A DNA stretch of 27,784 nucleotides from Saccoglossus kowalevskii. Its lineage: Eukaryota; Hemichordata; Enteropneusta; Harrimaniidae. The stretch lies in assembly GCF_000003605.2 (NCBI RefSeq), contig NW_003126883.1, forward strand, positions 501,928 through 529,711, written 5' to 3'. The notes under the pieces are model-generated. The model was given only the letters and a program-made list of their open reading frames with translations, ran no database searches and was not told where the DNA came from. Numbering within the stretch: the stretch's first letter is position 1; the number at the start of each line of letters is the position of its first letter. Below are positions 1 to 10,176 of this stretch, in pieces. A program made the position numbers and the translations under genes.

Positions 1-314
1 TTATACCATCGACACTGTTCCTTATCCACGGTTACTAAAAACAAACTCAGTAAATCAGTGTTGTGGCGTATTCCAAAACGAAGCGACACGGGTATCCAGT
101 GGCAACATATTTAATAAATAAGTAACCATGATGAATCCATAAACTCTAGATTTATACCGGCGATTTGTGGGTATCATAGTTATATTTTCTTGCATCTGGA
201 CACATTACATTATGCTATTAACTTGTTCATGCTGACATGTCTATCCATAACTGCGGAACCTTGATAAATGTAAAAAGTTCGCATTTGAGTTGTGCTATGA
301 ATAAAATAGGTACA

Positions 315-683
315 GCGCTACCTACGGTGGAAATATGCTACTGCGATCGTTTTTATATTCGTGTGACACCACCAACGTTCAATATTTGTCATATTTGTCT
401 GATGTCTATAGTGTATTCGTTTTGTAAGTTGACCAAGTTTTGCAACTGCGCCACCAGCGTTAGCTATTGAAATTCATTTGTTTATTTGAATGTATTATAT
501 CGCCCCCAGCGTGATTCCTCAAGATACTTTTGTTTTAGCTGCTCATGTCTCCATTTTAAAAATACTGGGTAGCACCACTAACGGTCATATTATGAACTGC
601 TTTCGTTTTGTCATTAGATGACAACACTGTACTAAAATATATTTTGTTTTTGGTATTTATTGTTATACCGCCACCATCGTATG
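315..683. repeat. Cluster of six GC(R)CCACCA-CGT type motifs
   Basis: Six irregularly spaced variants of a GCGCCACCARCGT motif start near 315, 366, 448, 501, 571 and 668, in otherwise AT-rich DNA. The best copy is GCGCCACCAGCGTT at 448-461. Several copies follow a T-rich, ATAT-like stretch, which suggests diverged tandem units rather than chance. The reverse complement contains a GGTGGCGC core resembling part of CTCF-type sites, but the match is incomplete. No gene was recognised in bases 1-833. Confidence 0.4.
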
Positions 684-833
684 TACAAAGAAAATAATAT
701 TGTATTTGTCATAACATGGCAACCACATATTCACATATTGGCACGAGTAATACAGTAGAGTTTTAGTAGCGAGAACACGTTGATCAAGAAAATCTCGTGA
801 TACCGCTCTACGAGTTTACTTGTAAGGCCGATA

Positions 834-1004
834 TCAAGAAGTGACCAGGGTCAGTAGATTTACTTTATTTCTGAATCGTTTGGCGCTAAATAAAACAGCA
901 GCAGACGACAGTAACCCGTACGTGAGGCACAACAGCTCCAGCTTGCGACGACGATTGACCCTGCCTTTATTTTGTTCTTGGAGGCGTTTTTCTTGTTTGG
1001 TCAT
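834..1004 (-). CDS. Small basic single-span membrane protein, or first coding exon of a type II membrane protein (partial)
   Basis: I do not recognise this gene. From the ATG at 1004-1002 the minus strand reads 56 codons. The N-terminus is very basic and Gln/Arg/Lys-rich (residues about 1-21). A hydrophobic segment of about 20 residues follows (LELLCLTYGLLSS and onward), then another basic stretch (KRFRNK). This is the layout of a type II signal-anchor protein, cytosolic N-terminus in. A possible splice donor (AAA before GTAAAT) falls after KRFRNK, so this may be a first exon whose partners lie beyond the left edge. Otherwise it ends at the stop at 834-836. The block is clearly more GC-rich than its surroundings. 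The opposite strand is also open but gives a less protein-like sequence. The start was chosen over an in-frame upstream codon because it is the first ATG and has a purine-rich context. Confidence 0.35.
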   Translation of the reverse strand: MTKQEKRLQEQNKGRVNRRRKLELLCLTYGLLSSAAVLFSAKRFRNKVNLLTLVTS

Positions 1005-1249
1005 CCTTGTCGGCAATAGGTAAATAAAATACGGCCGGACATGGAGCTATGAACCACAACCAGTTCAGAACTTCTGAAGGTACTGTTGGCTCCAAGGTTT
1101 CTATGGGATTTAAAACAAATTGTCACCGAGTTTTTCTAACACAATTTACTATATAGCTAGCTAGTGAACAAAAGGGATGAAGGCTCCCACAATTTCCCTC
1201 CACAATTTTGAAACTGGAAAAAACAGATGAAAGAAAAGCCAACTTTAAT

Positions 1250-1481
1250 TTAAAGGGCAGTGGTCGTTGCGCTGCGTATGTGCGACATTTGCGTTGATAA
1301 ACATTGATTTTCCCACAATCCAATGCGCTCTTTCTTCCTTTGACTCCTTTGATGCCTTCCAATCACCAAAAAATAATATCTAATTGAATCTTGGTAACGT
1401 CTGAGTTTGTACTGGTTGATCTGCCCAACAGTCAAAGTCGCCATCTTTGTTTGTATGAGATCCATATATACTGCCCTTTAA
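1250..1481 (+). mobile_element. Miniature inverted-repeat element, copy 1, TTAA-flanked
   Basis: A 224-bp element lies between TTAAAGGGCAGT (1250-1261) and its exact reverse complement ACTGCCCTTTAA (1470-1481). TTAA on both sides may be a target-site duplication, as used by piggyBac-like elements, but it could also be the outer part of the terminal repeat. There is no transposase reading frame, so it is non-autonomous. Internal blocks recur in two other copies in this window: TTGATAAACATTGATTTTCC, a block around GGTAACGTCTGAGTTTGTAC, and AGTCAAAGTCGCCATC. Confidence 0.6.
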
Positions 1482-1553
1482 TTTATAAAACATACTAGTT
1501 GAAATTTCACCAACGTCTTACATGTACTTTACCGATATTAACGAATACTGATC

Positions 1554-1687
1554 GGTGTGTACGGTTTTACCGACACATTTGGAGGCGTGCCAGTGGCGTA
1601 TTTAAAATTGGTCATGCATCAGTCACATTATGAACCACAGCAGGGTCATGGATCAGTTAGTCTCGTACTGGTAAAACCGTACACACC
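1554..1687. repeat. 18-bp perfect inverted repeat pair enclosing about 98 bp
   Basis: GGTGTGTACGGTTTTACC at 1554-1571 is matched by its exact reverse complement at 1670-1687. The enclosed 98 bp have no reading frame of interest. It could be the terminal repeats of another miniature transposon or a long hairpin. I see no convincing target-site duplication at the outer edges. Confidence 0.65.
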
Positions 1688-2940
1688 AGCTGAAAACTAT
1701 CCTACAGGATGGTCGTACAGTTTATTATAGTACAAATGTAATTACTTTGCTATTCAATTTATGAATTGTAGTTTTGACCAGTATTCTTTGGATGATTTCA
1801 GCCTTTTATGTTTAACATGTGCACATACATCTTCATTCAGAAAAACATTTTGTGTACCTTCCCTGATCTCATTTTACTTCACAACATCTATCTTTCGAGG
1901 TTTATTTATTTATTTCAAGACAATATATTTTTTCTAATTTTGGTGAATTTGTTGTATACATTCTTGATATATGCTTAATTTCACAAGTGAATTTAGTCTG
2001 AAATCCACACATTCCATGTACACTTAAGAATTATTTGTAAATTTATCAAAATCTTACTAGCATTGACGGCATCTAGAGTGAAATCTTGGGACACTTGTTT
2101 TATATCAGTAACTAGAATTATTTGTTGACTGTCGACAAACAAACAAGTTAGTTTGCTGGCTTATTATTGAGTCAAAAAGAAGCCATATACCCGGTACAAC
2201 AAAAATTTGAACATAAAAATAACAAAACAAGCAAAGATGTAGATTATTTCACATCAGCTATCTGAACAAATAATTATGTTCATATTTGGCTGAATTAGTG
2301 AACCAGCCTGTTTAATTTGTTTCATCAGAAGCCAACTTGAGTACTTTTCCCAACTCTACATCACAACAGATTCAACTGAACAAGACTAGTACTAGTACAA
2401 TACAAGTCTGTCTATCATACACATTTACTAATTTATTCACAATACATGTACCTATAATGTAGTTTTTTAATACCGTTACATTTGTTATTTTTATAAGGGG
2501 CGTGTTTTCAACGTTGTCACTGAGGCATATTCAAAGATTATGTATGACATTGTATTTATTTATTTCTGATTTTATCATTTTGTACATACTGCATTTAGGG
2601 AAACATTTGGTGTTGTCCAGCCATTGGTAACTCAATCGTAGAAATAAAGATGTCTATGGGTCTAATAAACAGGTATGTGAAACATGGAAACACAAAGATT
2701 CAAAGGTGTAGGTTTATATCTTTCCAGTAATAGATAGATACACCAACACAGCTATTTCCTGCCTAGTGATCATACGGTTGACTTGCTAGAGGAAAATATA
2801 AACTTAAGCAAAAATTAGGTGGTCCAACTACAGTAATAATAATAACTAAATCATCAGAGGATTTAGTAAAGTAAAGAGAATAACAAGACATAAATAAACA
2901 AATTTAATAAAAACAAACAGTTAAACTGAAAAAATAAAGA
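1688..2940. other. AT-rich intergenic DNA, nothing recognised
   Basis: No protein-like reading frame, RNA gene or clear repeat seen. The right part (about 2820-2940) is A-rich and may be the 3' non-coding end of the LINE remnant that follows on the minus strand. Confidence 0.5.
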
Positions 2941-3730
2941 CTAAAGAAATATCAAAATAATAACTTCAATATTCTCGCAACTTGTAGATTGATTTATAGA
3001 TACCAGGGTAGTATGTTTAAGGTATAGTAAAAGGGCTTTTGCATTTTTCATTACCTCAAGAAAAATGTCATCCGGTAAATTAGACTTGAGATCACAATCT
3101 TCAAAAAGTCTTTTCCTTTCACTTTTAAAGGAAGGGCATTTAAGGATAAAATGCTTCTCATCAAGAGAATTTATATTACAGCTTTTATATGTTCTGTCAT
3201 CTAACAAAACTTTTGGTTTGTTCCTTCTCCCTAGTTCAATCTCTAGATTGTGATCACTAAATTTACTTAACATTTTTCGAAGGTTATTTTTGAGATAATT
3301 TTCAAACTCAAAACAGTAAGTCCTTAATTTATTCCTTTTATCATCCTTACTATTTGCTTTTGTTAATTGATTTTTCCAAGACAACATGCAATTGTTTGTC
3401 AGTTTTAATTTAATTACTTTTGACGATTACTGTTACACTAAATTTTTCTTCAATTTTGCTATTATGTTCCCCTAATATGTTGTCTACATGTTTAATCCAT
3501 GTTGACTGCGATTTTAGAGTTTCATTTAAAGCAGCCTTATGGATATGTTACCAGACAAAGTGCCCAGTCAATACCAGTATTTAATTTGTGAAACTGAGGC
3601 CTTCATTCTAAAAGGAGTTTTGCCGAATTCACCCCTGATGCCTAAAACAAAACGATAGAACTGATTACACACCTGTTCCAAGTTATTGGCATCATTTGAT
3701 AATTCACAAGCCCAATGTAATGTAATGTGT
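2941..3730 (-). mobile_element. Degenerate non-LTR retrotransposon (LINE) reverse-transcriptase C-terminal end
   Basis: Read on the minus strand, two frames together look like the region downstream of the reverse-transcriptase core of LINE ORF2 proteins. The upstream part (about 3730-3550) reads LHWACELSNDANNLEQV, then FYRFVLGIRGEFGKTPFRM and a QIKYW segment, typical of the linker after the palm. The downstream part (3387-2941) is an open frame of 148 codons with a C-x-INSLDEKHFILKCP segment, the usual Cys/His stretch near the C-terminus of such proteins, followed by SERKRLF. Stops and frame changes separate the two parts, so the copy is dead. The clade cannot be assigned from this piece. Confidence 0.65.
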
Positions 3731-4483
3731 ATTGAACACACTTTGAAGAAATTTATTTGTAGGTTATTTTGTGTTGTTTAGTTTTTCATTTGACAAATAA
3801 TATTGTTTGGCAAGAAAATCTGTAAACTGCTTTAATTTTGTGAAAGTCAGTGAAATTCATGAAATTTTATAACAGAGGTCATATGAAACAGAGTGCAAGT
3901 GACTTTCGTAATACATGTAAATAAATAAATGCAACAGCTGGTTAACAGGCTCTATTTTTTCGAAAGAGAAATGGAGAAAACAGATGGAGGCAGCTGGGGT
4001 AAAGGACAGTATAAAGTTAATTTAAAACACTTCAGACATAATCTAAAAAATATTTTAATTTCAATCAAATTAAAAGTATTCCATGGAATAGTTTATACAC
4101 TGATAACATAATCAGATCCTAATGGTTAGTAAAAGACATCAATAGTCTTACAAAAATATATAATACAACAAGTCATTGAGATTTACACACTCTCTTTCAC
4201 ATAATAATACAGTAATAATAAAAAACATGGATGAAACTATTTTGAATCCGAACTGTGAGAGATTGATGAACATACAAGCGTGGAGAGAAATGCAGATACA
4301 CAGAGGTTAAACTAAGTCCCTGTTTTCAGCTAACAATAATAAAAGAGAGATGAATGTGTATAATTCTCAATACGATATATTATTATACGATAATACAGAA
4401 GTGTAAAGGAATGCATGTTACATCCTGAGAAGCAAGTCAAATTGCTCTTCGGTTATTGTAACCAATTGTTTCTATTTACATCA
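3731..4483. other. Intergenic DNA and 3' flank of the NUDT14-like gene, nothing else recognised
   Basis: AT-rich sequence downstream of the stop at 4484. It should hold the 3'UTR of the minus-strand gene. I could not pick a convincing poly(A) signal close to the stop codon. Confidence 0.4.
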
Positions 4484-4718
4484 TTAGTTTTCATGATTTT
4501 TGGCCTTATTTGCATAAAACCACATAAATGCAAACTGAAGATTGGGAGGTTTTGGTATAGATTCATCCATGATGAAGTGTTTGGTATCTTTTAATGGGAG
4601 TTCTATAACTTCTATCATCTCCCCTTCTTCTGTTAAACCTCCGCCAGCAGCCACCTTCATTTCATCTGTCACTTCCACATAGTATAATGTCTGTAGACTA
4701 CCAGATGTACCAACATTT
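4484..4718 (-). CDS. NUDT14: NUDT14-like exon 5 (C-terminus)
   Basis: The acceptor ATTTACAG is followed by residues 133-209 and the TAA stop at 4486-4484. It encodes GSLQTLYYVEVTDEM and the GGGLTEEGEMIEVIELPL loop, plus a C-terminal helix ending AKNHEN. Confidence 0.9.
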
Positions 4719-7700
4719 CTGTAAATGAATAAAATATGAATAATCAATTTCTATTTACTTTGGATGGTTGGGTGTTTTTACTCATATTCCCACAATGAAA
4801 TCCATCTCTTTGATTATTTATTGCCATTGAATGAAGTGCATTTATTTTACTCCAGTGTGCAAAGCACACAACATGAGTGAGCAGTTTTCTTTTCTGTGTG
4901 TACATATGTATGTATAAAATGTGGTATATACCACCTATAATATTTGTGTTGATAAACATTGATTTCTTCCCACAATCCAATTTGCTTTTCTGAAAGAAAT
5001 TGTGAGTATGAGTTTTGACCTGGGCGCAGCACGCACTTATTACCACCAGTGACACCTTCCAATCAATAAAGAAATTACATAGTTAAAGCTTAGTAACGCC
5101 TCAGTTTGTACAGTCAAGGGTGTCATCTTTGTTCATACAAGTCACATATCTTGTGAAACGACCACCACCCTTTAATTACCTAATTTGCATAATAATTAGT
5201 ACATTTTCAGTTTTTTCATAGATATCTGAAGATATCATCTATTAATTGAATCTTATTAAATTGAAGCTAATATTAAATTTTGAATTAGTTTTAAATACAC
5301 CTCCAATAGGGGTTCTTTATGAGCTTTTTTCAATTTTTTTTTGTGTAGTTGGACAACTTCAAATTCCACATACTGTTATACAATATCATAAACCATGTGC
5401 GTATTTCTTGCAAATTGTTTTTGCTAATTCAAGAGCATTTACCTGGACAAAAGCGTTCTTCAAACAAACCTGTTTAGGCAAGCAAGTAAAAATAAGTGTG
5501 TGAAGCTTGCATACAATAGATAGTTTTACTGAAATATTATAGCAAGTAAAATCGATGGACATGATGTTGATAGAGGAAATTTGCAAATAAAGCAGTGGTT
5601 TAAATTTAAACTAGCTTTTGCAAAATACAAAAATACCTGGTTGAAGTTATTCTTTCTAAACATTCCACTTTTACATCATATCCACATTCCTCAAGAATTT
5701 CTTGTTTTGCCAGCTGTTCTATACTGCCCGATTTATCAACCAGTCCAGCACAGAGTTCAAAGGTCATTCCAAGACTACCTGGAAACTTAGTTGTGTCAAT
5801 TCTACCATTTTCTACTTCAACCCTAGCAGCATACACAGCTAAGAAGTTGAATAAGTATAATTAGCTTGACATATTGACATTTCAAAAGCGAAAAAAAAAG
5901 GCTGTGTAGTCTAAGAAATAGTGCATTATCTAATATACTGACTTTAAAATGTCATCAATATTATGTTATGAGAATGATGTTTGAAAAGAGTTATACATGG
6001 GGAATTATTGCAAAAAGATACAGCTGATAGGGTTTTAAATATTTATTTAATTTGTCTGAAACAGTGCATACATTTACTCTGATATATTTTTTATGATAAG
6101 GTTAACACAATATTGCAATATTTTTATTATTGATGAGTTATTAAATTTATTTTCTCACATATTGTTGAGAATGCATATCATTGACGAATATTTAACTACT
6201 GTAAAATTTTCATGATTCAGTAAAAGAGAACCTGTTTACAATATGTACCCAAAATCATGTGACATATTTACAATTAAAATGCACAACTGCACATAAAATA
6301 TTTTTAACAATGTCATAATTTTATTATTACACGCCTTCCGGGTGTCAGATTTTCAAATGTGAACAGTTTCATCTTAATAATGTTAACTTTTGCAAACTTT
6401 CATACTTTTATTACATTTTTACATTGAGACTTTGAAGTTGGTAGAATGTAAAGTACAAAAAGGAACAAAAAAACAGCATAGTGTATATAAGCCTTACCTG
6501 GTCTAAATTGTTTTACCATTATGAATACTTTTCTTGTAACATTAAATATCAAAATAATAACACTAAAAAAGAAAAACATTGTTCAGGTAATTATTTTCGT
6601 CATCCTCATTTTCACTGCTATATATTAAATAATTTATAGTACACAGCAGTATATGCACCAACGTAGTGTAGCCAAAGGAAACATTAAAATGGAAATACAA
6701 TAAATATTTGTTACAAACCATACTAACCATATCTTTCTGATGCAGGGAGCCATTTTAGCAGTATTTGCCTTCGACTAGGAAATAAGGATGCCCCTATAAA
6801 TAATCTGGAGTATGTTTACATCACTGCCTTGAGAGCCCTGGGTCGCCTCAAGCCTTCCAAGTTTTCGGTCGACTGCTATGCATTTTCGCAACTGAAACAA
6901 CTGGGCAGTTTTTACCACCCCTGCTCACATTGCCAGGGAAGCTTCATGATGATTATTAACAAAATTATTTATAGCTAATTTTCTCAAACATAAAATGCAA
7001 CAGACCAATGCAATCATGTAACACTACTTTCTTCTTCCTTCGAGAGCCCTTTCATTGACATGAGTAACTACGACCACATCACTTGTGTCACCCAAAGGCA
7101 GCAACGCAAACGCACTCCTGGAGAATTTAACCAACTTTTTGACTACCTAGGTCACTTTTTCAAAGCCAATGTGGTTGACAGTGTCACAATCTCTTTCACA
7201 GTTTAAAATCTTGATCCTTGATTTCGATAACTGGTCCTTTTTGTGGCATATTCATTGCTAATAAATATTCAAAAAAGAGAAACAAACGTGCATTTGCACA
7301 AAAAATTCCACTTGTCAGGGAAGCATAAATCAGATCCAAGATGAAAAGCTGCCTTCTCTTTGCTCATCAGTTTTCAATCATACTACTCATTAGCAAAAAA
7401 AACCACATGGTGCTTTCCTTAGACATGTTGTGGTAATGTCGCATCAGACCAAGATAACAGAAAAAAAAAATTGTTACAAATTTATTTTTAAAAGATTGTA
7501 TGAAACAATGAAAGATGTCTATTTTGAAAAAAAAGAAACATGGGAAAGCTTAGAATAATGCATAAGGCCTTCACAATTAGAAACTTGGAGGTAAATTTGA
7601 AAGAAAAAAATCTGCACAAGGAATTGTACGAAAAAAAAATCTTACAAATGTTTATTTGAAGATCCAGCTCAAAGCTATGTGCAGAAAAAAATAACATTCC

Positions 7701-9230
7701 TTCACCCAAAATTGTTAATGATCAACACTTAATTCAAGTGTATTAATAAATAGTACTCGATAATGGAACAACTTTTACACTCAAAGTACTATTTACAAAT
7801 CATGTTTATTTTTTTTAGTTTTTGGCACAAGTATGGGTCACAGGTGAGGTTTCATTTTTTACAATGTTACTGTATATCTACAACGAAACTTATGTACGAG
7901 TATTGTAAAGTAGTAATATAACAATTTTATACGAGAAACTTTTATATACAGTCTAGGGACTGTGACATTACCGGTAATAAAACTTTGTATCTAATATCAC
8001 CCCGAGACAAGGGTTACGCACACAAAAGACAATCCATCACACTATAAACCAAGAATATGACTCTCCCCTGGCACTTATCTTGTCTATAAAGCCACTTATG
8101 TGGGAGTAACCAGTGACCCATGCCTAAATTGGAATTCTCATATAGAAAAAATTGTGAAAACCATTAGTCCCAAAGTGAGCATTATATCTTGCATTCGTCA
8201 CTATGTTCCCAGTTCAATTCTCATCCCACTTTACAACACACTTATTCTCCCACACTTAATGTACTGTATTGAAATCTGGGGAAACACATACCCAACACTT
8301 CTTGAACCAGTTCTGCTCTTACAAAAAAAAGTTGTACGCCTTATCACATTCTGCTCCTCTTTTTATCCAATTATGCATACTTGATATTCACAAACTTTGT
8401 AAATTACAAACCTGTCTATTTATCTTCGACAACAGATATGCACATAGCCTCAATAAGTATGTTAATGATTACCCAGATTGCTATCCCACAAGGTATCTAG
8501 CAGTAACTTGTCAATTCCTGTTGCTCAACTTACAGTTTCACAACATAATTTTAAATTTGCTGCAGTAAAACACTGGAATTCACTTCCAGACTCCCTCAAA
8601 AACATCAACAACAGAAACAAATTTAAATATGAAATGAAACATTATTTGCTTTGTTAAATTCCTCGATTACGTCCCACTTCCTTTCCTTTACTAGTAAATT
8701 GTCAATTTCTACTTGACAGTCTGGGCCATGGACTGGACTAGTCTATAAGGACTATTTCCATGGTCCACACCAGAATTACTACTATTGTATTTTGTTTATA
8801 AGTTTTGTAATAATGGTCATTCTGGTGAAATAAATAAATAAACTTCCGTACATGGCATAGTCATCATGGTTGGTTGGATGAATTTCTTTTTACATTTTCT
8901 CCAGTCTGTTCTAAAGTAGTATGCGAAATTCTTTAGGATAGTTTCAAGTTCAAATGTCCCGCCTTTTCACATGCGAAAGCTGTTAATATATTTAGAAATA
9001 GGGATTCACGTTTGACTCACCTGTTATACACCTTCATATAGTCCCACGTCTTATCGATTCCATCCTGTCGATAAACAAAACAAACGCACAATAAAATAAA
9101 TGTTTGAATATGTTATAAACAATAAAATCACGTATCCGTCACGAACCTGTTTATAATGAATTCTGAACGGTCTGATATATTTGGAATCTGTACACGGAAG
9201 TACACGAACATCAGCAATGTTGTCTGCCAT
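4484..9230 (-). CDS. NUDT14: UDP-sugar pyrophosphatase, NUDT14-type Nudix hydrolase (five coding exons, 209 aa)
   Basis: Exons on the minus strand: 9230-9147, 9064-9021, 6562-6498, 5838-5637 and 4718-4484. They sum to 630 bp, every junction has GT and AG, and all phases agree, giving 209 residues plus stop (human NUDT14 is about 222). Family landmarks are all present: YIRPFRIHYKQ near the N-terminus, KTWDYMK, VKQFRPAVYAARVE, the FELCAGLVD lead-in, the Nudix helix around residues 96-118 ending ILEECGY, then a GSLQTLYYVEVTDEM segment and a GGGLTEEGEMIEV loop. The family hydrolyses UDP-glucose and related nucleotide sugars to UMP and sugar-1-phosphate with Mg2+, in the cytosol, as a dimer. The metal-binding glutamates E111, E114 and E115 are present. 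The usual Arg of the Nudix box is Gln here (Q110); as I recall, human NUDT14 has Lys. The start MADN fits the family length. An in-frame upstream ATG at 9320 would add 30 residues, but a GTAAGT donor there suggests 5'UTR splicing. Confidence 0.92.
4921..5175 (+). mobile_element. Miniature element, copy 2 (diverged), inside NUDT14-like intron 4 and upstream of exon 5
   Basis: It shares ordered blocks with copy 1: GTGTTGATAAACATTGATTT then CCCACAATCCAAT, CACCTTCCAATCA, then AGTAACGCCTCAGTTTGTAC, then GTCATCTTTGTTCATAC. The right end is CACCCTTTAA (TTAA at 5172-5175). The left terminal repeat is not recognisable; a 14-bp perfect palindrome GTGGTATATACCAC (4921-4934) lies at about the expected edge. 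The stretch between the first and second blocks differs from copy 1. Confidence 0.5.
5637..5838 (-). CDS. NUDT14: NUDT14-like exon 4 (Nudix box)
   Basis: The acceptor is TTCTTAG and the donor GTATTT. The exon is 202 bp and encodes about residues 66-131, including FPGSLGMTFELCAGLVD and the Nudix helix QEILEECGY. It begins and ends inside codons whose phases match exons 3 and 5. Confidence 0.9.
6498..6562 (-). CDS. NUDT14: NUDT14-like exon 3 (65 bp)
   Basis: A long T-tract acceptor (TTTTTTTAG) is followed by 65 bp and the donor GTAAGG. With the split codons it reads S-VIILIFNVTRKVFIMVKQFRP-A. This is the beta-strand block containing the family VKQFRP motif that must join exons 2 and 4. The intron on its 5' side is 2,458 bp and carries two insertions. 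Confidence 0.88.
6727..7206 (+). pseudogene. Broken, GC-richer coding fragment in NUDT14-like intron 2; possible Sec23-like trunk-domain remnant
   Basis: One frame on the plus strand (6745-7203) reads as protein-like sequence with only two internal stops, both in an AT-rich insert at about 6960-7030. The two flanking blocks are in the same frame. Block one contains LEYVYITALRALGRLKPS, FSVDCYAFSQLKQLGSFY and then HPCSHCQGSFMMI. Block two starts SSFESPFIDMSNYDHITC and continues through QQRKRTPGEFNQLFDYLGHF. The order V-D-x-Y-A, L-x-Q-x-G, a Cys, G-x-F-M, then S-F-x-S resembles the stretch of Sec23 proteins around VDIYA...GYMVM...DSF, from memory. The last part does not clearly fit Sec23. It is not part of NUDT14, which reads on the other strand. 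It could be a captured gene piece or a dead processed copy. Confidence 0.3.
7985..8842 (+). mobile_element. 5'-truncated LINE (non-LTR retrotransposon) with (AAAT)n tail, in NUDT14-like intron 2
   Basis: From about 8085 the plus strand encodes a typical ORF2 C-terminal section. It reads TYVGVTSDPCLNWNSHI, IRHYVPSSILIPLYNTLILP, LMYCIEIWG, LLLQKKVVRLITF. After a frameshift near 8340-8390 come LCKLQTCLFIFDNRY and then HWNSLPDSLKNINNRNKFKY. This order (LGV-D-LNW-HI, then P-L-Y-C-WG, then WN-LP-F) is standard for CR1/L2/Jockey-like reverse transcriptases. The copy ends in three AAAT repeats at 8828-8842, a usual LINE tail. Weak reading frames with stops extend left to about 7985. It is 5'-truncated and frameshifted, hence inactive, and lies antisense to the host gene. 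Confidence 0.75.
9021..9064 (-). CDS. NUDT14: NUDT14-like exon 2 (44 bp)
   Basis: The acceptor is TCGACAG and the donor GTGAG. The exon encodes DGIDKTWDYMKVYN plus two bases of the next codon. The intron before it is only 82 bp (9065-9146). It is too short to be noticed as an open frame, but it aligns with the conserved K-x-W-D-x-M-K block of the family. Confidence 0.85.
9147..9230 (-). CDS. NUDT14: NUDT14-like exon 1 (residues 1-28)
   Basis: The exon runs from the start ATG at 9230-9228 to CAG, followed by the donor GTTCGT at 9146. It ends on a codon boundary and encodes the N-terminal strand ending IRPFRIHYKQ. Confidence 0.85.
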
Positions 9231-9484
9231 TTCACTGTCGATGACGTAAAAGTTGGTTGGTTGAATATTTTTTGCGACAATATGCAAGAAGAAACACGAC
9301 TTACGGTAGCCTCGTTCCATAGAGGTTTATGCACTTAACGGAAGAGTAGAGCAGTTATAGAAACTTACATTATTTACTCTGGATATCTAAAAAAATGGTT
9401 TTATAAATAGAGTTTTGTTAGGATGTGAAATAATAAAAAGTGCTTATTGTTTTAATTTTCGAGTAGGAAAACATATTTTATATA
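9231..9484. promoter_or_regulatory. Probable bidirectional promoter region between NUDT14-like and C6orf120-like genes
   Basis: The divergent first exons leave a short interval here. ACGGAAG (ETS-like) occurs near 9338-9344, and again as ACGGAAGT inside NUDT14-like exon 1 (about 9194-9201). A TATA-like TATATATATAT run at about 9479-9489 could serve the rightward gene. The exact start sites cannot be read from sequence. Confidence 0.4.
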
Positions 9485-9489
9485 TATAT

Positions 9490-9620
9490 GGGATCGAGGA
9501 TGAAATGCGGAAGTTGCCCAGCTCGGAGAATATAACCTGTTACTCTGATTTGAGATGTTTGACAAATATCGCGCGTAATTCTTGTTCATACAATCAGAAC
9601 GGCCAGAACCTGAACCCGAG
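9490..9620 (+). other. Probable non-coding first exon of the C6orf120-like gene
   Basis: The exon is inferred from a strong donor, GAG then GTAAGA, at 9621. It pairs with the acceptor TTTTTCAACAG ending at 10151, giving a 531-bp intron. It contains no in-frame coding continuation into the main protein: the frame crossing the junction stops just past the main ATG. The left edge is uncertain. Confidence 0.45.
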
Positions 9621-10176
9621 GTAAGACTGTGTTTTATAAAACTAACTCCACGATAAAAAATACAGGCATCAGCCATAGCTTATGCTCTGATTCCCTGGAC
9701 GATAGATTTACGCTTGACCCAACAAAACAATGTGTGAAAAGGGACGCAGACTACTTTCACGGAACTCACAGCATCTCTCTATTGCTTCAAATATCATTCA
9801 CAATCGCGAGTCGTGTCGACGCATTCACAAGAAGGAATACAAAATTAAATATATAAATGGAAGTTTCTCAGTCATTTTCTTTTAAAGATATGAATCCTTT
9901 TCATGAAAATACTTTATTATCACTGTAAAGTTTGACAATTTTTTTTGATATTATTGTTAAAATACAAAAATTGTCAACAGAAAATTTCAGAAAAATAACA
10001 AATCATTATTCCCATTTTAAAATCGTTTCTATACCAATATATGCTTGTGGTAGGAGTTACTCTCAGAGGTCTACTTCCATGTTCTTTGCAGAATATTTAT
10101 CTCTGAATATTATCAATATATAAACTTTATTATCGTTTCATTTTTCAACAGATCTCAATATCCTGGTACATATCCA

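Noticed and set aside
841-1023. A 60-codon plus-strand frame opposite the small membrane-protein frame
   Set aside because: It overlaps fully, has no plausible topology and lacks a good start context. The minus-strand reading explains the block better.
9235-9304. A possible 70-bp intron (GTAAGT...CGACAG) just upstream of the NUDT14-like ATG
   Set aside because: The splice sites look good, but nothing independent supports it. It would only affect the 5'UTR.
9415-9624. A 69-codon frame in the C6orf120-like leader
   Set aside because: It starts at a non-ATG codon and its stop overlaps the splice donor. Spliced, it terminates just after the main ATG.
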